NCBI RefSeq assembly: GCF_030161235.1
Contig: NZ_BSPW01000023.1
Coordinates: forward strand, 1-33,370
DNA from: Vibrio zhanjiangensis
GTDB taxonomy: Bacteria > Pseudomonadota > Gammaproteobacteria > Enterobacterales > Vibrionaceae
Length of the DNA: 33,370 bases
Direction of reading: 5' to 3'
The translations under genes and the position numbers were made by a program. Of the stretch, positions 28,450-33,370 are shown in pieces; positions within the stretch are counted from its first letter, which is position 1; each line of letters begins with the position of its first letter. Below the pieces are notes generated by a model that was not told the DNA's origin, did no database searches, and saw only the letters and a program-made list of their open reading frames with translations.

Positions 28450-30415
28450 AAACTCTTACACTGAATTGAGATATTGTACCTACATTTACACTAGGATCAA
28501 TTCTAAGCCCATTCATAAATAGATTGCTGGGTAAAGTTAAATAAATATCAACATTGCCCTTTTTAATAGAAATTCGCATAGTATTTGAATAATGATAATA
28601 ATTTTTACCATCATTTTTAAAATACAAGTCAATAAAATCATCTTGTGAATAATGCCCTTGAATATTTATCTCCATAAAGCCATCTTTTCTTTCTATATCT
28701 GGGAGAACTATCTGGGAATCATCATTCTTTAATTCCAAAGTAGAATCAATTTTTAAGTTTATATTCTTATAATCTTGAAAAGGCATCCTTTTACTATCAA
28801 ATATTGGTTTTTGACTAGATCCATCTCGAAATCGACTTACATAAAATATTATTGATTGAGGGTTATAGGTTACAGAGCATGAATCTATATTAGTCAGTGA
28901 CAATCCATTCTCATCCTTACATAGTAAATTTATTTGAGCCTCTGTATAATCGGATACTTTTATAACTAAAATATCATCGAAAAATCTAATAGAGTTTGGA
29001 TTAGGCCATGATGGCATGGAACGAATACTATCAAGATTAGGTTTAACGTATTCAAGCTCAGCAAACTTAAAATTTTCGAAACCTAAAGTATTAAATAAAG
29101 TAGCAATATTTAAAAGCTCATTTGCACCCCATTTAAAAAAACTTCTACCTACATTTTCCACTTCTCGATTAAATTGATTTGACCCTTTATCAATATATCC
29201 AACTAGATGTACTTTTACTTTTTCACTAGAAACCTTTGTATATTCTCCCTTATTAAAAATATTAGATAGCATCATCTGAGCAGTAACTCTATCATTTTGC
29301 CATGCATTTGAAGATATAAACATTAGTTTTGAAAGAGATATATAATTATTTGCAAAAGCAACTATAGATAAAAATATTACTATAATGTATAGCTTTCTTC
29401 CCAGTTTAGTCATATACTCTAATAAAATAAATACAAAAAAGGCAATTACAAGTGGTAATGCAAGCAATGTTCTTGTTGGTACATTTTGTAAAGAGAGAAG
29501 ATTTAGTAGTAAAGGAGAAAAGATCAATAGTGGAATAATGATTATACAAAGCACAGAATTGTAATTCTTTAGGCATTTGTAAGAGAAGATCATAAAGCCA
29601 AAGAAAGACAGCATTACAATTGAATAATTTTTCGAAAGGAATATTCTTTCATCAAAGGTATAATAGTCGAATGAGGCATGTACTAAATTATACAATAATT
29701 TATAAATATATTGTATATTAAGCTCACCGCCTGCAAATCCTGTTATATATCCACTATTAGATGTATTGTAAATAAGAAAAGATATCTTTACTGTAATTAA
29801 ATATAATGATAAACCCAACAAAATCATTAAAAATATACGAGAAATCACTTTAATATTAAAATTGACATTTCCGCAAACAATAAAGATACACACCATGCTC
29901 AGTACAATAGTTATACTTGCTTGATATAGAGCAAGGGTAACAATCAAAAAAAGTATGCCTATAATATTTTTGATTGCATTACTGTCAATTATATTTATCA
30001 CTGCTAAAACACAAGTTAAATATATTGGGCCAATAACAAAAGATATTGTACTAAAGTCAATTAGAAAAAATAAAGTCGGGTAGGACAGAAATATTAGAAG
30101 AAATATTGCCACATTTAACTTATTATCACACAATTTTAGCTGGCTAATAAGAAAAAGTAAAGAGAGGCCAGAAAAAACCAAAGATGCATAACCACCCACC
30201 ATTGGGAATATTGGATTAGGAGAATACCACTTTGTCAAATAGTACATTGCCCAGCGGCCTTGCCTCAACCATTTTATATCGACTAGGCTATGGGAAACTC
30301 TTTTTATCTCATCATATGTTAATGGAAAGGAAGAGAACTCATAAAAATAAATAATTATTGGGGCCAATAAAATTAGCAGAATAATATAATAATTGTCTCT
30401 ATGAAAAATATGCAT
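28430..30415 (-). CDS. GtrII-like membrane glycosyltransferase with large C-terminal domain
   Basis: 661 residues. Residues about 8-370 are a multi-pass membrane region with about eleven helices; the first periplasmic loop holds PLTYDEIKRVSHS and WLRQGRWAMYYLTKW, the pattern of the Glucos_trans_II (GtrII) family that transfers a polyprenyl-phosphate sugar to O-antigen. Residues about 385-661 are hydrophilic and look beta-rich, probably a periplasmic domain. It overlaps the GtrA stop by one base (TAATG). With GtrA and a GtrB-like gene in the same operon it would be the strain-specific transferase. Confidence 0.75.
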   Translation of the reverse strand: MHIFHRDNYYIILLILLAPIIIYFYEFSSFPLTYDEIKRVSHSLVDIKWLRQGRWAMYYLTKWYSPNPIFPMVGGYASLVFSGLSLLFLISQLKLCDNKLNVAIFLLIFLSYPTLFFLIDFSTISFVIGPIYLTCVLAVINIIDSNAIKNIIGILFLIVTLALYQASITIVLSMVCIFIVCGNVNFNIKVISRIFLMILLGLSLYLITVKISFLIYNTSNSGYITGFAGGELNIQYIYKLLYNLVHASFDYYTFDERIFLSKNYSIVMLSFFGFMIFSYKCLKNYNSVLCIIIIPLLIFSPLLLNLLSLQNVPTRTLLALPLVIAFFVFILLEYMTKLGRKLYIIVIFLSIVAFANNYISLSKLMFISSNAWQNDRVTAQMMLSNIFNKGEYTKVSSEKVKVHLVGYIDKGSNQFNREVENVGRSFFKWGANELLNIATLFNTLGFENFKFAELEYVKPNLDSIRSMPSWPNPNSIRFFDDILVIKVSDYTEAQINLLCKDENGLSLTNIDSCSVTYNPQSIIFYVSRFRDGSSQKPIFDSKRMPFQDYKNINLKIDSTLELKNDDSQIVLPDIERKDGFMEINIQGHYSQDDFIDLYFKNDGKNYYHYSNTMRISIKKGNVDIYLTLPSNLFMNGLRIDPSVNVGTISQFSVRVFENDKK

Positions 30416-30807
30416 TACTTAGTTCTCATCCTAGATAACAGGACCTTAAGGGCACAGTAATTATATAAGCTTGTTATAAATATAACAAAAAATATAGAAA
30501 TTCTAGTTTGCATCTTATAATAATCAAATAGCCCCATTACAAACATCCCCAATATCAGAGATGATAGATATATTAACGATGTAATAGAAACTGTCTTAAA
30601 GGTTATTGCGTTACCAAAAACATATTTTGGATAAGCAATAACAAGAACAATAAAGCCAAGAGACCAAGACATTGCATAAGATAATGCTGGACTTATAAAA
30701 TACAACAGCACTTGATACAGAACTAGTGTGAATATTGTATTGGCAGCCCCTAAGGATACAAACCGAGATAAACTATTTTTTTGAAACGTAGTTAATAAAC
30801 TCATCAT
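30415..30807 (-). CDS. GtrA-family flippase
   Basis: 130 residues from ATG 30807 (MMSLLTTFQKNSLSRFVSLG; ATG 30804 is an alternative), with four membrane helices, matching the GtrA family thought to flip undecaprenyl-phosphate-linked sugars. RFVSLGAANTIFTLVLYQVL is the typical opening. A longer frame to 30849 would overlap FdtD-like coding by 77 bases, so I use the nearer start, which still overlaps by 35 bases. It is coupled to the GtrII-like gene by TAATG. Confidence 0.85.
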   Translation of the reverse strand: MMSLLTTFQKNSLSRFVSLGAANTIFTLVLYQVLLYFISPALSYAMSWSLGFIVLVIAYPKYVFGNAITFKTVSITSLIYLSSLILGMFVMGLFDYYKMQTRISIFFVIFITSLYNYCALKVLLSRMRTK

Positions 30808-31684
30808 AGTTTCTAATATAATCACCGTCCTCATACAACTCAGACGCATAAACCATTAAAACAGCATCTCTCGAAAACTTGTATTGTATACCCCAGACAC
30901 AATTGGGAATATGCAACCCAAAGCAAGGAGAATCAAGTACAATTTCATCGCGATCCTTTCCATTGTCGACAACAACGGACAAACTACCGGCTACAGCAAC
31001 CAACACTTGATGACAAGCAATATGAGCATGCTCACCACGGACCTTGTCTGTTTCAACAGAATGAACAAAAAACGATCGCTTGGGGCTGAATGGTAGATGT
31101 TTCTCGTATTCACAAACAACGAGGCTTCCTCTCATATCTTCATAATTAGGAAATTCAATCAATTGACTTCCTTGAACGTTGAGTGCTTTATTTTTTGGAT
31201 CAGATTTTACTTTCTCACCCAAATTGTTAGTATTATAGTTGATGATCTTAGCTGGATTTCCAATAACCGTCGCATTGGGAGGAACGTTTCTTGTGACCAC
31301 AGATCCTGCACCTATCATCGATCCTTTTCCTATAATTAAACCAGGCAGAATGGTAGCATTGGCACCAATAGAAGCTCCATCTTCAATAACAGTTCGAGAA
31401 AACTCTTCAGGGTAACACTTTGATCTTGGGTACTTATCATTAGCAAATGTAACGTTAGGACCGATAAAAACATTATTACCAACCCTTAAACCATCCCAAA
31501 TTTGGACACCACACTTCAATGTCACGTTGTCTCCAATAACAACATCATTTTCTATGAAAACACCATCACAGATATTTACATTCTTCCCTATTTTTGCGCC
31601 CGGTAAAACATGTGCAAATGCCCAAATCTTTGTTCCATAGCCAATATTTTTAGATTCACAAATAGCTTTATCATGTATAAACAT
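30773..31684 (-). CDS. fdtD: Fused N-acetyltransferase / dTDP-4-keto-6-deoxyglucose 3,4-ketoisomerase (FdtD-type)
   Basis: 303 residues with two enzymes of one pathway. Residues 1-150 are a left-handed beta-helix acetyltransferase with hexapeptide repeats (IGKNVNICDGVFIENDVVIGD, VGNNVFIGPNV, IGKGSMIGAGSVV), likely acetylating a 3-amino sugar. Residues about 172-303 are a cupin ketoisomerase: SQLIEFPNYEDMRGSLVV, then VRGEHAHIACHQVLV with the His219/His221 pair typical of FdtA/QdtA. The same fusion order is known from FdtD of Shewanella denitrificans. With the adjacent aminotransferase it would make dTDP-Fuc3NAc or dTDP-Qui3NAc; the C4 configuration cannot be read. It begins one base after the GtrB-like stop. 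Confidence 0.85.
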   Translation of the reverse strand: MFIHDKAICESKNIGYGTKIWAFAHVLPGAKIGKNVNICDGVFIENDVVIGDNVTLKCGVQIWDGLRVGNNVFIGPNVTFANDKYPRSKCYPEEFSRTVIEDGASIGANATILPGLIIGKGSMIGAGSVVTRNVPPNATVIGNPAKIINYNTNNLGEKVKSDPKNKALNVQGSQLIEFPNYEDMRGSLVVCEYEKHLPFSPKRSFFVHSVETDKVRGEHAHIACHQVLVAVAGSLSVVVDNGKDRDEIVLDSPCFGLHIPNCVWGIQYKFSRDAVLMVYASELYEDGDYIRNYDEFINYVSKK

Positions 31685-31685
31685 T

Positions 31686-32624
31686 TTAATTCTTCGTAAG
31701 TTCTATTTTTTTATCGATAATATAAAGAGGCCTTTTTTTCGAGTTCTCTAAAATACGCCATAGATAACATCCCAAAATACCTTGCCCTAATATTGATGCA
31801 CTTCCAAATAAAGTTATTAGGATACTTTGTGAAGTAAAACCTGGCTGCTCGATCAATCCAAACATATATGCTAAAGATATAAAAAATATATACATTAGTG
31901 ATAGAAGTAACCCAATGGTCCCTATAACAAGCAGTAGCATTATTGGCAAATCTGTATACGAAAATATGCTATCGAGCATGTATCGTACCCGCTTTCTAAA
32001 TCCCCAAGCACTTTTCCCGATTTCTCTCTCTCGTCTCTCATATGGAACAAATGCTCTGCGATAACCTACCCAAAACAGTTGAGCAACTAAAGAGCTATTC
32101 CTTTCCTCTATACTTAGAACACTATCTCTAACCTTTACGTTACAAGCAAAAATATCAACACCACCGGAGGGAATTTCAGATATCACTAATCTCCTGTAAG
32201 CACCCCAAAAAAGCTTTGATAAGAGCTTCTTCCCATAAGGGTCTTTGCGGCTAACTCTCTGACCAAAGCAAATGTCTGTCTTGCCTGTCTCTAGAGTACT
32301 AAATAACTCTAGAATGAGTTCAGGAGGCTCCTGTAAATCTGCCGCCATTACAGCAATAAACTTACCTTTTGCTTCTCCCATTCCAGCCCTGATTGCAGTA
32401 AAAGAGCCGTAATTCTTACTAAGAGAAAGCAAAACGGAGTGATCTATATTTTTAGTTGCCTGATCCAGAATAACTTGTTCACTATCATCGGGGGAGCCAT
32501 CAATGACAAAAATAAACTCACATTGCCCCGAAAGCCTTTGTTGGAGATTCTCCAGTGCTAGCAAAAGGGGGGCTATATTTTTCTCGTTTTTATAAATAGG
32601 CAAAACTAGTGAGTACTTAACCAT
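31686..32624 (-). CDS. GtrB/DPM1-like polyprenyl-phosphate glycosyltransferase
   Basis: 312-residue family 2 enzyme with a cytoplasmic GT-A domain (SLVLPIYKNEKNIAPLLLAL at the start, DGSPDDS about 43-49, MAADLQEPPELI with the catalytic DxxEP) and two C-terminal membrane helices (about 228-255 and 265-290). This layout is that of GtrB and dolichol-phosphate mannose synthase, which load a sugar onto a polyprenyl phosphate. The operon context suggests the sugar is the 3-acetamido-3,6-dideoxyhexose built by its neighbours rather than glucose. Its start overlaps the aminotransferase stop by eight bases. Confidence 0.88.
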   Translation of the reverse strand: MVKYSLVLPIYKNEKNIAPLLLALENLQQRLSGQCEFIFVIDGSPDDSEQVILDQATKNIDHSVLLSLSKNYGSFTAIRAGMGEAKGKFIAVMAADLQEPPELILELFSTLETGKTDICFGQRVSRKDPYGKKLLSKLFWGAYRRLVISEIPSGGVDIFACNVKVRDSVLSIEERNSSLVAQLFWVGYRRAFVPYERREREIGKSAWGFRKRVRYMLDSIFSYTDLPIMLLLVIGTIGLLLSLMYIFFISLAYMFGLIEQPGFTSQSILITLFGSASILGQGILGCYLWRILENSKKRPLYIIDKKIELTKN

Positions 32625-33370
32625 CTACCCACCTTGATAATAACTCACAAATGTAATCAACTTCTTCGTCTTTCATTGATGGAAAGCATGGTAATGTCAC
32701 TATCTGTGATTTTAGCAGGCTTGAAATTGGTAAATCGAGTTTGATGCCTTGGTTCCAAGCAGGCTGTTCTGAGTCCAATATGGGATAATGGATGTCAGCT
32801 AAAACACCATTTTGTCTCATATAGTCAAGAAACCGCTGTCTTTGTTTTGTCTTCAAAACCGCTAGGTGAACTACGTTAGATTTATCAAGAGTAGTATAAA
32901 ATTTAAGATTTCTATTTGACGAAGCATACCTTGTATAAATTTGTCGTCTCTTCTCATTCCAAGAGTCTAATTTATTAATTAAACGCAATAATATAGCAGC
33001 TTGAATCTCATCCATTCGGGAGTTCTGTCCACCACTGGTGGTAATATTATACTTCGAACTCCAACCATACTGTGAAATCTGCTTAATTCTGTCAAAGTAT
33101 ACCGATGAGTTAGTTGTAAGAGCACCAGCATCACCAACCGCACCAAGATTCTTAGTCGGATAAAAAGAGAATGTGGCAATATCACCAAGTGAGCCCACTT
33201 TGTTGCTTCCTACATAGGCACCATGAGCTTGTGCACAGTCTTCTATAATGGAAACGTTATCGTAACCACAATCGTCGAGCTTTCTTCTTAGTTTATGTAC
33301 ATCTACTGAGAAGTGGCCCCCGATTTTCGGACATGACTTTAAGTGATTGATCTGTTTTGATAGTACCCAG
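32617..33370 (-). CDS. DegT/DnrJ/EryC1 sugar aminotransferase, C-terminal part (FdtB/QdtB-like)
   Basis: PLP-dependent transaminase of nucleotide sugars, cut by the right edge; the frame stays open to 33369, so the GTG at 33198 is internal. Seen: IIEDCAQAHGAYVG, which contacts PLP, and FSFYPTKNLGAVGDAGA with the Schiff-base lysine, then NSRMDEIQAAILL. By context it aminates the 3-keto sugar produced by the FdtD-like ketoisomerase. Just before the IIEDCAQAHG block I read GGHFSVDVHKLRR, which only loosely fits the usual VHLYG-type strand; the missing N-terminal part is needed to judge whether it is intact. Confidence 0.85.
   Translation of the reverse strand, partial: WVLSKQINHLKSCPKIGGHFSVDVHKLRRKLDDCGYDNVSIIEDCAQAHGAYVGSNKVGSLGDIATFSFYPTKNLGAVGDAGALTTNSSVYFDRIKQISQYGWSSKYNITTSGGQNSRMDEIQAAILLRLINKLDSWNEKRRQIYTRYASSNRNLKFYTTLDKSNVVHLAVLKTKQRQRFLDYMRQNGVLADIHYPILDSEQPAWNQGIKLDLPISSLLKSQIVTLPCFPSMKDEEVDYICELLSRWVDG

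Noticed and set aside
33196..33198. GTG 33198 as start of the aminotransferase
   Set aside because: The frame continues to the right edge and contains the conserved IIEDCAQAHG block upstream of this codon.

Overview
The window reads as part of a Vibrionaceae (probably Vibrio) chromosome. Conserved blocks (metJ/metB-metL, metF, zapB, glpX, groES-groEL, murB-birA, pssA) carry proteins very close to Vibrio orthologues as I remember them. Two accessory blocks, visibly more AT-rich, flank this core. There are no rRNA or tRNA genes and no CRISPR array that I can see.

Bases 2-7667 hold what looks like a small natural-product cluster, all on the + strand: an MFS exporter (cut by the left edge), a glutamine-dependent asparagine-synthetase-like amidotransferase, an arginine:X amidinotransferase with a complete Asp-His-Cys triad, a stand-alone NRPS-type adenylation enzyme, and, after an IS3 remnant, a complete divergent arginyl-tRNA synthetase. 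An enzyme that moves the amidino group of arginine next to a second-looking ArgRS suggests a guanidino, arginine-like metabolite with ArgRS as target and the extra ArgRS as self-protection. I know of no described system with this combination; this is the main finding.

Bases 7668-8230 are insertion-sequence and gene debris. Bases 8234-17705 are the core: metJ divergent from metB-metL, then metF, with a three-box MetJ operator in front of metB and of metF; convergent zapB; glpX; and convergent groES-groEL with a sigma32-like promoter, plus a DUF3135 protein. Bases 17924-18795 are a graveyard of IS110 and IS3 fragments. Bases 18834-22771 hold a GNAT acetyltransferase, murB-birA, and pssA.

Bases 22823-33370 belong to a surface-polysaccharide locus. 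A PglC-like phosphoglycosyl transferase, a WbpV-like reductase and a WbpM-type dehydratase fit synthesis and priming of a UDP-QuiNAc-type sugar. On the minus strand, from the right edge leftwards, a compact operon encodes an FdtB/QdtB-like aminotransferase (cut by the edge), a GtrB-like polyprenyl-phosphate glycosyltransferase, a fused N-acetyltransferase/3,4-ketoisomerase (FdtD type), a GtrA flippase, a GtrII-like membrane glycosyltransferase with a large extracytoplasmic C-terminal part, and a further multi-pass membrane protein. Together these would make a dTDP-3-acetamido-3,6-dideoxyhexose, load it on undecaprenyl phosphate, flip it and attach it to a surface glycan.
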